From NCBI RefSeq assembly GCF_031759225.1, contig NZ_CP134494.1, positions 1,672,501 through 1,736,500 on the forward strand: 64,000 bases of DNA, given 5' to 3'. Both the position numbers and the translations under genes were made by a program. The stretch is from Mesobacillus jeotgali. Its GTDB lineage: Bacteria > Bacillota > Bacilli > Bacillales > Cytobacillaceae. Below the pieces are notes generated by a model, which made no database searches, was not told where the DNA came from, and was given only the letters and a program-made list of their open reading frames with translations. Shown in pieces: positions 36,286-47,179 of the stretch (position 1 is its first letter; every line of letters begins with the position of its first letter).

Positions 36286-36888
36286 ATGACCACTTTTCTA
36301 CTACTCTTAAGCCTCATATTAAACGGTGCAGCAATCTTCGCAATCATCCTATTATATTTACGGCAGAACCGGCTTGTAGAAGCTGAAAAAAAGCAGGACA
36401 AAATCATCAAGGAAATTGAAGAGATCTTTTCAGCTTACCTTTTTGAATTGAAAGAAGAAAATGATAAATTTATTCAATTGATGGCTGAAACCAATACTCA
36501 GGAGCAACCTTCAATTAAAATGGCCGCTGCTGACGCCTCTGAAAAAAAAGACGTTCGAATCAAAACAGCAGTTGAAAAGCCGGAATCAGATGCTGATAAT
36601 AGCAATGATATTCAACAGCGGCTAGGCAAAGGTATTTCCTACCACGCTGCCAGGAAGGCTTATCAGCAAAATAGGGAACAAACCTCATCTGTACCTGATA
36701 CTGGTGTCGAGTTGACTGAAGTAGTTCCAGAGGAGGATAAAGAAGAATTTATACAATCAAGTCTTTTTGATCAGGTTCTTCATATGAAAAATCAAGGGAT
36801 GACGATTGAAGAAATTGCCAGGAAATTGGATAAAGGGAAAACAGAAATAGAACTTTTACTTAAATTTCGGCAAAATACGCAAGAATAG
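36286..36888 (+). CDS. swrB: SwrB-like swarming motility protein
   Basis: 200 residues with an N-terminal membrane anchor (about 3-25, FLLLLSLILNGAAIFAIILL), a coiled-coil stretch, a polar middle, and a C-terminal helical motif NQGMTIEEIARKLDKGKTEI resembling a helix-turn-helix. B. subtilis SwrB (YlxL, 167 residues) has the same layout, lies downstream of sigD, and promotes basal-body maturation (FliP export gate activity). The sequence is poorly conserved in the middle, so the name rests on architecture, C-terminal motif and position. GAGGG lies before ATG 36286. Confidence 0.78.
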   Translation: MTTFLLLLSLILNGAAIFAIILLYLRQNRLVEAEKKQDKIIKEIEEIFSAYLFELKEENDKFIQLMAETNTQEQPSIKMAAADASEKKDVRIKTAVEKPESDADNSNDIQQRLGKGISYHAARKAYQQNREQTSSVPDTGVELTEVVPEEDKEEFIQSSLFDQVLHMKNQGMTIEEIARKLDKGKTEIELLLKFRQNTQE

Positions 36889-36889
36889 C

Positions 36890-36918
36890 TTGAATGTCAG
36901 TTTTATTTATGCTATATT
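36890..36918 (+). promoter_or_regulatory. Promoter of rpsB
   Basis: TTGAAT (36890-36895), a 17-bp spacer and TATATT (36913-36918) with the extended TGC before the -10. It begins within 2 bp of the swrB stop. The predicted leader is about 108 nt. Confidence 0.8.
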
Positions 36919-36924
36919 ATCTCA

Positions 36925-37743
<819 letters not shown>

Positions 37744-37751
37744 TTTAAAAT

Positions 37752-37789
37752 AAGGTGATATAGGGAAGCACCCTTTATCACCTTTTTTT
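37752..37789 (+). terminator. Intrinsic terminator after rpsB
   Basis: AAGGTGATA and TATCACCTT form a 9-bp outer stem, continued by AGGG with CCCT around a 5-nt loop, followed by a run of T. Confidence 0.9.
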
Positions 37790-37892
37790 AAGACTTATAT
37801 TCGATATAGCTTCAGGTTGGGTTTATATTGGCGAAATCAAGTTAAAATAAAGTATAGTTACATATAACCGAGATTTTAGGAGGAATTTCATT

Positions 37893-38777
37893 ATGGCAAT
37901 TACTGCACAAATGGTTAAAGAATTGCGCGAAAAAACTGGCGCGGGTATGATGGATTGCAAAAAAGCACTTCAGGAAACAAATGGTGATATGGACCAGGCG
38001 ATCGATTTCCTACGTGAAAAAGGAATCGCTAAAGCTGCGAAAAAAGCTGACCGTATCGCTGCTGAAGGTACAACTTACATCCTTGCAGAAGGAAATGAAG
38101 CTGTAATCCTTGAAGTGAACTCTGAGACAGACTTCGTAGCAAAGAACGAAGGCTTCCAGGTTCTTGTTAAGGAAATCGCTGAGCACCTTCTTAAGAACAA
38201 GCCTGCATCTGTTGAAGAAGCTAACGCTCAAACAATGGAAAATGGCGAAACTGTTGAAACTCGCATCAACAATGCAATCGCTAAAATCGGTGAGAAGCTT
38301 TCCCTTCGCCGCTTTGAAGTGAAAACTAAAACTGACAGCGATGCATTCGGTGCTTACCTTCACATGGGCGGCCGCATTGGCGTACTATCTGTTCTTGAAG
38401 GAACTACAGACGAAGCAGCTGCTAAAGACGTTTCCATGCACATCGCTGCATTGAATCCTAAATATGTTTCTCGTGATGAAGTTTCTCAGGAAGAAGTTGA
38501 ACACGAGCGTCAAATCCTTACACAGCAAGCTCTTAACGAAGGCAAGCCTGAAAATATCGTTGCTAAAATGGTTGAAGGCCGCCTAAGCAAATATTTTGAA
38601 GATGTATGTGTTCTTGACCAGGCATTCGTTAAGAATCCTGACCAAAAAGTACGCCAGTTCGTTGAATCAAAAGGCGCAACACTTCGCGGGTTCACTCGTT
38701 ACGAAGTAGGCGAAGGCATCGAAAAGCGTGAAGATAACTTTGCTGAAGAAGTAATGAACCAAGTTAACAAGAAATAA
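37893..38777 (+). CDS. tsf: Elongation factor Ts
   Basis: Guanine nucleotide exchange factor for EF-Tu; 294 residues. The N-terminal UBA-like domain is [19 protein letters not shown], and the core motif [19 protein letters not shown] with [12 protein letters not shown] is diagnostic. AGGAGG lies 9 bp before ATG 37893. The gene is separated from rpsB by a terminator, so it needs its own promoter. A region around 37828-37858 has TTGGCG and TATAGT, but the spacing (19 bp) is not ideal. A terminator follows. Confidence 0.99.
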   Translation: MAITAQMVKELREKTGAGMMDCKKALQETNGDMDQAIDFLREKGIAKAAKKADRIAAEGTTYILAEGNEAVILEVNSETDFVAKNEGFQVLVKEIAEHLLKNKPASVEEANAQTMENGETVETRINNAIAKIGEKLSLRRFEVKTKTDSDAFGAYLHMGGRIGVLSVLEGTTDEAAAKDVSMHIAALNPKYVSRDEVSQEEVEHERQILTQQALNEGKPENIVAKMVEGRLSKYFEDVCVLDQAFVKNPDQKVRQFVESKGATLRGFTRYEVGEGIEKREDNFAEEVMNQVNKK

Positions 38778-38799
38778 TTTTTACTAGCCTATGTAATTG

Positions 38800-38828
38800 C
38801 AGGGAACACTCCAGTGTTCCCTGTTTTT
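38800..38828 (+). terminator. Intrinsic terminator after tsf
   Basis: CAGGGAACACT and AGTGTTCCCTG form an 11-bp perfect stem with a 2-nt spacer (CC), followed by TTTTT. Confidence 0.95.
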
Positions 38829-38854
38829 GGACATAGCTTTAAATAGGCTATACT
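38827..38854 (+). promoter_or_regulatory. Promoter of pyrH-frr
   Basis: TTGGAC (38827-38832), 16 bp, TATACT (38849-38854). The -35 hexamer shares the last T residues of the tsf terminator. The leader to pyrH is about 44 nt. Confidence 0.7.
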
Positions 38855-38903
38855 GTCAGCAAGTATGCTGGAGTAAGCCTGAAATTACATATGGAGGTAC
38901 CCT

Positions 38904-39629
38904 ATGACGAGCCCTAAATACAAAAGAGTTGTTTTAAAGTTAAGTGGAGAAGCATTAGCCGGAGAACAAGGATTTGGCATCAATCCGTCGGTAATCAAAA
39001 ATGTTGCAGACCAGGTGAAGGAGATTGCTGAACTGGATGTCGAGGTCGCTGTTGTAGTAGGCGGAGGAAACATCTGGAGAGGCAAAATCGGTGAAGAAAT
39101 GGGAATGGACAGAGCGACGGCAGACTATATGGGCATGCTCGCTACCGTCATGAATTCCCTGTCATTGCAAGACAGCCTTGAACAGGCGGGAATCGAGACA
39201 AGGGTTCAAACTTCCATCGAAATGCGTCAGGTAGCGGAGCCATACATAAGAAGAAGGGCAATCAGGCACCTGGAGAAAAAGCGCGTGGTCATTTTTGCAG
39301 CAGGAACAGGAAATCCGTACTTCTCAACGGACACAACAGCTGCCTTGCGCGCTGCTGAGATCGAAGCAGATGTGATCCTTATGGCTAAGAATAACGTAGA
39401 TGGCGTATACTCAGCTGATCCTCGAGTTGACAAGAACGCAACTAAATATGAAGAACTTTCATACCTGGATGTGCTCAAGGAAGGTCTGGCTGTCATGGAC
39501 TCAACAGCTTCATCCTTGTGTATGGACAATGATATCCCGTTGATTGTATTCTCAATCATGGAAAAAGGTAACATTAAACGAGCCGTTATGGGCGAAACAA
39601 TCGGAACAACAGTGAGGGGGAAAAACTAA
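38904..39629 (+). CDS. pyrH: UMP kinase
   Basis: Phosphorylates UMP to UDP using ATP; hexameric amino acid kinase family enzyme of 241 residues. The N-terminus contains [20 protein letters not shown], and [11 protein letters not shown] binds phosphates. The later segment [20 protein letters not shown] is the UMP-binding region. GGAGGT is 5 bp before ATG 38904. The stop overlaps the frr start by one base. Regulated in the family by GTP and UTP. Confidence 0.98.
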   Translation: MTSPKYKRVVLKLSGEALAGEQGFGINPSVIKNVADQVKEIAELDVEVAVVVGGGNIWRGKIGEEMGMDRATADYMGMLATVMNSLSLQDSLEQAGIETRVQTSIEMRQVAEPYIRRRAIRHLEKKRVVIFAAGTGNPYFSTDTTAALRAAEIEADVILMAKNNVDGVYSADPRVDKNATKYEELSYLDVLKEGLAVMDSTASSLCMDNDIPLIVFSIMEKGNIKRAVMGETIGTTVRGKN

Positions 39630-40186
39630 TGCCAAAACAAGCCATTGCTAACGCAAAAGAAAGAATGTCAAAAGCGATCCAAGCTTACACTCGCGAACTT
39701 GCGAGCATCCGAGCAGGGAGGGCTAGCGCATCTCTATTAGACAGAATCCAGGTCGACTACTATGGAGCGCCAACTCCAGTCAATCAACTTGCTGGTATCT
39801 CAGTTCCTGAAGCTCGTCTTTTGGTCATCCAGCCATATGATAAGTCAATCCTTGGTGAAATCGAAAAAGCAATCCTTAAATCTGATCTTGGTTTGAACCC
39901 TTCAAATGATGGATCAATCATAAGGATCGCAATTCCACAGCTGACGGAGGAGCGACGCAAGGAACTTGCAAAGCTGGTTAAAAAGGAAGCTGAAGAAGCA
40001 AAAATCGCTATCCGCAATATTCGCCGCGATGGAAACGAAGATCTTAAAAAGCTTGAAAAGAATGGGGAAATCACAGAAGATGACCTTCGTGGATATTCAG
40101 ATGATATCCAAAAGCTTACAGACGATCATATCGCTAAAGTCGATCAAATTACAAAAGACAAAGAAAAAGAAATTATGGAAGTGTAA
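39629..40186 (+). CDS. frr: Ribosome recycling factor
   Basis: Splits post-termination ribosomes together with EF-G; 185 residues. The conserved [15 protein letters not shown] segment and the three-helix-bundle C-terminus ([20 protein letters not shown]) are present. ATG 39629 overlaps the pyrH stop by one base; GGGGG lies upstream. A terminator follows at 40211. Confidence 0.99.
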   Translation: MPKQAIANAKERMSKAIQAYTRELASIRAGRASASLLDRIQVDYYGAPTPVNQLAGISVPEARLLVIQPYDKSILGEIEKAILKSDLGLNPSNDGSIIRIAIPQLTEERRKELAKLVKKEAEEAKIAIRNIRRDGNEDLKKLEKNGEITEDDLRGYSDDIQKLTDDHIAKVDQITKDKEKEIMEV

Positions 40187-40210
40187 TCACTGCCTTTGCA
40201 GCAACATCGA

Positions 40211-40240
40211 AAACCCTCTGTTTTCCAGGGGGTTTTTTCT
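40211..40240 (+). terminator. Intrinsic terminator after frr
   Basis: AACCCTCTG and CAGGGGGTT (one G-U pair) form a 9-bp stem with a 5-nt loop, followed by TTTTTT. Confidence 0.9.
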
Positions 40241-40612
40241 CTATACATATACCGGTGAACTAAAAGATATAAAAACAATAAGTTTACGAAAACACCATGA
40301 ATGATAGAATATAATAATATTGGCTGTATTATTCTGTTTTACTTCCGAACCACATAATCTGTATATAAGGCTCCTTCTGTTCAGGGGCAGGCTGGAATTG
40401 TAGAATATTCATGTGAGACCATCCGTTTATAGAGATATCTTTTTTCTTTTTTGGTATGATAGTGGCATATGGAATTGAAAGAGAGAAGAAAAGGATTACT
40501 CTATCGCTTTTAATGAGCAGTCCAGCTTCAGCGCCAAACCGATCCCTGGTACAGTCAGCCGGGATCAATGACTCATTGGAGCTAAAGATAATCTTTTGGG
40601 GGAGCTGTCACA
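40241..40612. other. Gene-free gap between frr and uppS
   Basis: 372 bp, mostly AT-rich. No reading frame with a ribosome binding site is convincing on either strand. It contains a candidate uppS promoter near 40452 and a 150-nt leader that is richer in GC (around 40520-40560) and may be structured, but I could not identify a known riboswitch. Confidence 0.6.
40452..40460 (+). promoter_or_regulatory. Possible extended -10 promoter of uppS
   Basis: TGG followed by TATGAT (40455-40460) after a T-rich stretch; no clear -35. It would give a leader of roughly 145 nt before uppS. Confidence 0.45.
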
Positions 40613-41389
40613 ATGTTAAATAAAATGAATCCGTGGAAGAAGGATCAAAATCCTGCCAGTTTCCGAGATCGCATACTTCAAATTAAAGATCACGAAGTTC
40701 CTTCTCATGTTGCCATTATTATGGATGGTAACGGACGCTGGGCTAAAAAGCGTGCTTTGCCCCGGGTTGCTGGCCATCATGAAGGCATGAAGGTTGTCCG
40801 CAAAATAACCAAGCTGGCCAACGAGCTTGGTGTCAAAACGCTAACTGTTTATGCTTTTTCTACTGAAAACTGGAAAAGGCCGAAAATGGAAGTTGATTTC
40901 CTGATGAAGCTGCCTGAAGAATTCCTAGGCACCTTCCTCCCTGAATTGATCGAAGAAAATGTCCGTGTCGAAATGATTGGTTATATGGATAAACTTCCTG
41001 AGCATACCAAAAGGGCTGTCGGAAAAGCAATGGAAGACACGAAGGATAATACAGGTCTTGTATTGAATTTTGCCCTTAACTATGGAAGCCGCGCAGAAAT
41101 CATTGATGGAGTCAAAAGAGTCATGGATGATGTAAAAAATGGAAAGATGTCAGAAAGTGAGTTAACTGAAGAAGTCTTTTCATCTTACTTGATGACAAAA
41201 GATCTGGATGACCCCGACTTGTTGATCCGGACAAGTGGAGAAATCCGCTTAAGCAATTTTATGCTTTGGCAGCTAGCATACACGGAGTTCTGGTTTACTG
41301 ATGTTTTGTGGCCGGACTTCAATGAAGAACACTTTGTCGAAGCAATTGAAGCATTCCAGGGCCGGCAGCGGCGTTTTGGAGGAGTATAA
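40613..41389 (+). CDS. uppS: Undecaprenyl diphosphate synthase (UppS)
   Basis: cis-Prenyltransferase that builds C55 undecaprenyl diphosphate, the carrier lipid for peptidoglycan and teichoic acid synthesis; 258 residues. The catalytic Asp lies in IIMDGNGRWAKKR. Other family motifs are HHEGMKVVRKIT, AFSTENWKRPKMEV and the C-terminal DLLIRTSGEIRLSNFMLWQ. GGGGGAG lies upstream of ATG 40613. First gene of an uppS-cdsA-dxr-rseP-proS block. Confidence 0.98.
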   Translation: MLNKMNPWKKDQNPASFRDRILQIKDHEVPSHVAIIMDGNGRWAKKRALPRVAGHHEGMKVVRKITKLANELGVKTLTVYAFSTENWKRPKMEVDFLMKLPEEFLGTFLPELIEENVRVEMIGYMDKLPEHTKRAVGKAMEDTKDNTGLVLNFALNYGSRAEIIDGVKRVMDDVKNGKMSESELTEEVFSSYLMTKDLDDPDLLIRTSGEIRLSNFMLWQLAYTEFWFTDVLWPDFNEEHFVEAIEAFQGRQRRFGGV

Positions 41390-41408
41390 AAAAGGTGTGA
41401 ATTAATAG

Positions 41409-42197
41409 ATGAAGCAAAGAATCATTACAGCAGTCATAGCAGCAGCTGTTTTTCTTCCAATCGTTATTTTCGGAGGCTTGCCATTTATCGCAATGGTGTA
41501 TCTTATAGCATCCGTAGCATTGTACGAAGCATTGAAGATGAAGCATATAAAGCTTCTTTCCGTTCCGGGAATTCTTTCATTGCTGTTATTATGGATTTTC
41601 CTTATTCCTGAACAATACAGCAATCTCGTTGATGAATTAAATTATACAAAACTAGAGCTTTTCTTCCTTGGAGTGCTTTTATTTCTGACGTATACTGTCA
41701 TAACAAAGAATCGCTTCACTTTTGAGGATGTTGGCTTTTCAATCCTGTCAACACTTTATGTCGGGCTCGGTTTTTATTTCTTCATTGAAACAAGGGAAGA
41801 AAGTCTGATCTATGTGTTTTACTCACTATTCATTATATGGGCAACCGATTCAGGAGCCTATTTTATCGGACGTGCAATTGGCAAAAATAAGCTATGGCCT
41901 GAAATCAGTCCTAACAAGACAACAGAAGGCTTCTTTGGCGGTGTAGTATCTGCACTCATTGTTGCTGCACTGTTCAGTTTGTTTGGTGATATGAAGACCC
42001 CGACACTGATACTGCTGATAGCGACAGCCTTTTTATCAGTATTTGGCCAGATTGGTGATCTTGTTGAGTCAGCTCTGAAGCGACATTACAATGTGAAGGA
42101 CTCAGGCAATATCCTTCCAGGCCACGGAGGCATGCTTGACCGCTTTGACAGCTTGCTGTTTGTCTGGCCATTAATCCATCTGTTCCATTTGTTATAA
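41409..42197 (+). CDS. cdsA: Phosphatidate cytidylyltransferase (CDP-DAG synthase)
   Basis: Integral membrane enzyme making CDP-diacylglycerol from phosphatidic acid and CTP, the branch point for phospholipid synthesis; 262 residues with about seven to eight hydrophobic helices. The C-terminal family signature is visible as SALKRHYNVKDSGNILPGHG followed by GMLDRFDSLL, where the acidic residues bind metal. AAAGGTG lies upstream of ATG 41409. Confidence 0.97.
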   Translation: MKQRIITAVIAAAVFLPIVIFGGLPFIAMVYLIASVALYEALKMKHIKLLSVPGILSLLLLWIFLIPEQYSNLVDELNYTKLELFFLGVLLFLTYTVITKNRFTFEDVGFSILSTLYVGLGFYFFIETREESLIYVFYSLFIIWATDSGAYFIGRAIGKNKLWPEISPNKTTEGFFGGVVSALIVAALFSLFGDMKTPTLILLIATAFLSVFGQIGDLVESALKRHYNVKDSGNILPGHGGMLDRFDSLLFVWPLIHLFHLL

Positions 42198-42220
42198 TGT
42201 CTTGATTTTCACGGTGAAAA
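42190..42220 (+). promoter_or_regulatory. Possible dxr promoter and palindrome
   Basis: TGT plus TATAAT (42193-42198) overlaps the cdsA stop codon, and TTTTCAC-G-GTGAAAA (42206-42220), a 7-bp palindrome with a single central base, sits where transcription would begin. It may be an operator or a small hairpin. No -35 hexamer is clear. Confidence 0.4.
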
Positions 42221-42293
42221 AGAGACAGCAACCAATTAATTTTGATAATACCGGGTGCACCGTTTCCCGTTGGAGATATTAGGAGTGAAATTT

Positions 42294-43436
42294 GTGAAAA
42301 GAATCAGCTTGTTGGGAGCAACAGGATCAATTGGGATCCAAACTCTCGATGTAATCAGGGAGCATCCTGAAGAGTTCAAGCTAGTATCGATGTCTTCTGG
42401 CAGGAACATGGAACTTACCAGGAAAATCATATCTGAATTTTTGCCAGAACTTGTTTCTGTACAGGAGAAAGACGATGCTGAAAAGCTAAAATCAGAGTTT
42501 CCACAGATGAAGATTGTATTTGGACAAGAAGGCCTCGAAGAAGTAGCCGTTTTTCAAAAGGCAGATATTCTTGTGAATGCAGTACTCGGAAGTGTTGGTT
42601 TAGGGCCGACATTGGAGGCAATTAAATCAGGAAAAACGATTGCGATTGCCAATAAGGAAACGCTTGTAACCGCAGGCCATATTGTTATGGCTGAGGCAAA
42701 ACGCCATAATGTGCCGATCCTTCCTGTTGACAGCGAGCATTCGGCGATTTTTCAGGCCTTGCAAGGCGAAAGGGAAAAAAATATCGAGAGATTGATCCTA
42801 ACGGCATCAGGCGGAAGCTTCAGAGACCGGAAAAGAGATGAACTGCAAGGTGTGACGAAAGCAGATGCATTGAACCATCCAAACTGGTCGATGGGAGCAA
42901 AAATCACGATCGATTCCGCTACGATGATGAATAAGGGTCTGGAAGTCATTGAAGCTCATTGGCTTTTCTCACTTCCTTATGACGATATATCTGTGCTTCT
43001 CCATCGTGAGAGCATCATTCATTCGATGGTAGAGTTCCATGACACAAGTATTATGGCTCAACTGGGAACACCAGATATGAAAGTGCCCATTCAATACGCC
43101 CTTACATATCCAGACAGGCTGCCGTTAGTATCGGGGAAAAGATTGAACCTGGCGGAAATTGGGCAGCTCCACTTTTCGGAAATGGACTTTAACCGTTTTC
43201 GCTGCCTGAAGTTTGCTTATGATGCTGGCCGGGCGGGCGGCACTTTGCCGGCGGTCATGAATGCCGCTAATGAAGCAGCAGTAGCCGCCTTTTTGGATGA
43301 CAGAATCACTTTCCTCCAAATTGAAGACTTGATAGAGAAAGCAATGGAAAACCATAACATCATAGAAGGACCTGACCTTGAAACGATTCAAGAGGTTGAC
43401 AAAGAGACAAGAAGGTATGTAAAGTCACTACTATAA
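42294..43436 (+). CDS. dxr: 1-deoxy-D-xylulose-5-phosphate reductoisomerase
   Basis: Second step of the MEP isoprenoid pathway, NADPH-dependent conversion of DXP to MEP; target of fosmidomycin. GTG 42294 is chosen because AGGAGTGA lies 8 bp upstream and the product (380 residues) begins with the NADPH-binding motif [16 protein letters not shown]. The longer frame upstream has no support. Metal-binding [11 protein letters not shown] and the substrate segment [10 protein letters not shown] are present. It supplies precursors for UppS two genes upstream. Confidence 0.97.
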   Translation: MKRISLLGATGSIGIQTLDVIREHPEEFKLVSMSSGRNMELTRKIISEFLPELVSVQEKDDAEKLKSEFPQMKIVFGQEGLEEVAVFQKADILVNAVLGSVGLGPTLEAIKSGKTIAIANKETLVTAGHIVMAEAKRHNVPILPVDSEHSAIFQALQGEREKNIERLILTASGGSFRDRKRDELQGVTKADALNHPNWSMGAKITIDSATMMNKGLEVIEAHWLFSLPYDDISVLLHRESIIHSMVEFHDTSIMAQLGTPDMKVPIQYALTYPDRLPLVSGKRLNLAEIGQLHFSEMDFNRFRCLKFAYDAGRAGGTLPAVMNAANEAAVAAFLDDRITFLQIEDLIEKAMENHNIIEGPDLETIQEVDKETRRYVKSLL

Positions 43437-43486
43437 TTTAAGTCTCTATAGTGGATTCTTATCCTATTAAAAGGTGGTTAGAAAAT

Positions 43487-44749
43487 TTGAATACAGTTAT
43501 TGCCTTTATCGTCATTTTTGGCGCCCTTGTGTTCTTCCATGAACTTGGGCACTTGATTTTCGCCAAACGTGCAGGGATCCTCTGCCGTGAATTTGCAATT
43601 GGATTCGGTCCAAAAGTCTTTTCATTCAAGAAAAATGAAACGACTTATACCATCCGCCTCCTGCCTATCGGCGGGTTTGTCAGAATGGCTGGCGAAGATC
43701 CGGAAATGATTGAGATCAAGCCAGGGCATAGAGTAGGTTTGCTTTTTAATAACAGTGAAGAAGTTCATAAAATCATTCTGAATAATAAGGAAAAGTATCC
43801 AGACGCAAGAATTATCGAAGTGGAAAGAGCCGATATCGAACGCGACCTTTATATTAAAGGTTATGAAGAAGGGGAGGATGACAGCCAGCTGGCCTCTTTC
43901 CCTATCAGTAAATCAGCGGTGCTTGTAGAGAATGGAGTAGAAACACAAATTGCTCCATTTGACAGACAGTTCGGATCAAAAACGCTTGGGCAGCGTACGA
44001 TGGCTATCTTTGCTGGACCAATGATGAACTTCCTCCTTGCAATGGTTATTTTCATCATCCTGGCCATTTTTCAGGGGATCCCGTCTAACGAACCCATTTT
44101 AGGAAAGTTGACCCCGGATGGCAGTGCCCTTAAGGCAGGTCTGCAAGAGGGTGACGTCATTAACAGCATTGAAGGCTCAGAGGTATCAAGCTGGCAGGAT
44201 GTGGTTGAAATCATCCGCAAGAATCCTGGGAATGAATTGGATTTCTCAATTGTTCGTGAAGGACAAAACATTGAGATGCCTGTTACACCTGAAGTAAAGG
44301 ATGTTGAAGGGGAAAAAATCGGATTGATCGGCGTCTACAGCCCGGTAGAAAAGTCGCCATTGAAATCGATATCCTATGGTGTGAAGGAAACTTACTTCTG
44401 GACAAAAGAAATTTTCAGCATGCTAGGGAAATTGCTGACCGGCCAATTCTCAATCGATGCCTTATCGGGACCTGTGGGTATTTATGTCTCAACTGACACG
44501 GTTGCTAAATCCGGCATCTTCTATCTAATGAAATGGGCGGCAATCCTGAGTATCAACCTGGGAATCATGAACCTGCTTCCATTCCCGGCACTGGATGGCG
44601 GCAGGCTGACCTTCTTTGCAGTGGAAGCGCTGAGAGGCAAGCCAATCGATAAGCAAAAAGAAGGAATGGTCCACTTCATCGGCTTCGCTTTGTTAATGCT
44701 GCTGATGCTGGTGGTTACCTGGAATGATATTCAAAGATTCTTCCTGTAA
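43487..44749 (+). CDS. rseP: Site-2 intramembrane zinc metalloprotease RseP/RasP
   Basis: Membrane protease that cleaves anti-sigma factors and signal peptide remnants within the bilayer; 420 residues. TTG 43487 is chosen: AAGGTGG lies 9 bp upstream and the product starts NTVIAFIVIFGALVFF, matching B. subtilis RasP. The zinc motif is HELGH (FFHELGHLIFAKRAG), the PDZ domain lies about 200-270, and the third zinc ligand region is NLLPFPALDGGRL. Four membrane helices are expected. Confidence 0.96.
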   Translation: MNTVIAFIVIFGALVFFHELGHLIFAKRAGILCREFAIGFGPKVFSFKKNETTYTIRLLPIGGFVRMAGEDPEMIEIKPGHRVGLLFNNSEEVHKIILNNKEKYPDARIIEVERADIERDLYIKGYEEGEDDSQLASFPISKSAVLVENGVETQIAPFDRQFGSKTLGQRTMAIFAGPMMNFLLAMVIFIILAIFQGIPSNEPILGKLTPDGSALKAGLQEGDVINSIEGSEVSSWQDVVEIIRKNPGNELDFSIVREGQNIEMPVTPEVKDVEGEKIGLIGVYSPVEKSPLKSISYGVKETYFWTKEIFSMLGKLLTGQFSIDALSGPVGIYVSTDTVAKSGIFYLMKWAAILSINLGIMNLLPFPALDGGRLTFFAVEALRGKPIDKQKEGMVHFIGFALLMLLMLVVTWNDIQRFFL

Positions 44750-44757
44750 CATATAAC

Positions 44758-44791
44758 TTCCTGCCCGGTCTCCATCGGGCAGGAAAATTTT
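44758..44791 (+). terminator. Hairpin with short T-run after rseP
   Basis: TTCCTGCCCG and CGGGCAGGAA form a 10-bp perfect stem (loop GTCTCCAT), followed by AATTTTT. proS has no clear promoter after it, so some read-through is likely. Confidence 0.7.
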
Positions 44792-44824
44792 TAAAAACAT
44801 GAACTTATCCTAATGAGGTGTTAA

Positions 44825-46531
<1,707 letters not shown>

Positions 46532-46538
46532 TCAGATG

Positions 46539-46568
46539 GCGGATCCTTTATCAGGGTCCGCTTTTTTT
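46539..46568 (+). terminator. Intrinsic terminator after proS
   Basis: GCGGATCCT and AGGGTCCGC (one G-U pair) form a 9-bp stem with a 5-nt loop, followed by seven T residues. Confidence 0.92.
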
Positions 46569-46787
46569 AGTTATTCGCGGAAAACTTCATTCCAAAGAGA
46601 TGGTATTTCCCTGATAATTGGAAGAGGACGCAATTATAGTGGCTTTTTGATAAATTATCGCTCTGCTTTGAGAGATTAATGCAGATATTTAAGAAAATAT
46701 TAGCTTGTTTTAAGAAATTATCAGTCATGTATAAGAGAATAATTTTTCCAGTATGTGAAACCCCAATTGCAGATATACTTCCCCTGC

Positions 46788-46948
46788 AAAACGTACCCTT
46801 ATGCCTCCTCTTCACTCCCTATACGGTATAAACGTACCCTTTATGCCTCCCCTTTGCTCCAGATAAGGGTAAATTAAGCATCTATACATGCTCTTGTGCA
46901 TCATTTTCACTCCCCATAAGGACACATTCCCCTGCTCTTCACTGCTTA
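46788..46948 (-). repeat. Four degenerate copies of a ~35-bp motif
   Basis: On the minus strand the best copies read GGAGTGAAGAGGAGGCATAA, then GGGTACGTTT. On the plus strand, copies begin near 46788, 46830, 46883 and 46921; anchored on the TTCAC core, the intervals are 42, 53 and 32 bp. The first two copies are closest to each other; the last two are decayed. The copies include an AGGAGG-like element. This looks like remnants of a dispersed Bacillus intergenic repeat. Confidence 0.55.
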
Positions 46949-47065
46949 AATTAGCAAATCAAGAGCTTAATGATTGCTGAGTTTGTTTACGGTCTAGATA
47001 AAAGATATTTTTGTTGATTAATCGAAATGGTAATATCAAACACAGGTAACGGTACTAGCATTTTA

Positions 47066-47074
47066 TGTTATAAT
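47066..47074 (+). promoter_or_regulatory. Probable extended -10 promoter of polC
   Basis: TGT followed by a perfect TATAAT (47069-47074), about 105 bp before polC. The -35 region is weak. Confidence 0.5.
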
Positions 47075-47179
47075 TACCTTTGCTATTAAACACCATAACA
47101 TCCAACTAGAGTTGTTTTTAAACGGGCAAATTCGCCTGATAGATAGAATTTAAGCTTTTCAGATGGGAGAGAAATAACC

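Larger units (their letters stand above)
46569..47179. other. Gene-free gap between proS and polC
   Basis: About 610 bp, the longest gap in the window. It holds a cluster of degenerate repeats at 46788-46948 and a probable polC promoter near 47066. The open frame on the minus strand at 46567-46815 begins inside a repeat unit and has no homology I recognise, so it is not called. Confidence 0.65.

Noticed and set aside
46567..46815. An 82-codon minus-strand frame in the proS-polC gap starting in a repeat unit
   Set aside because: It begins with GTG inside the degenerate repeat, runs through the proS terminator region, and matches no family I know. The repeat explanation is simpler.
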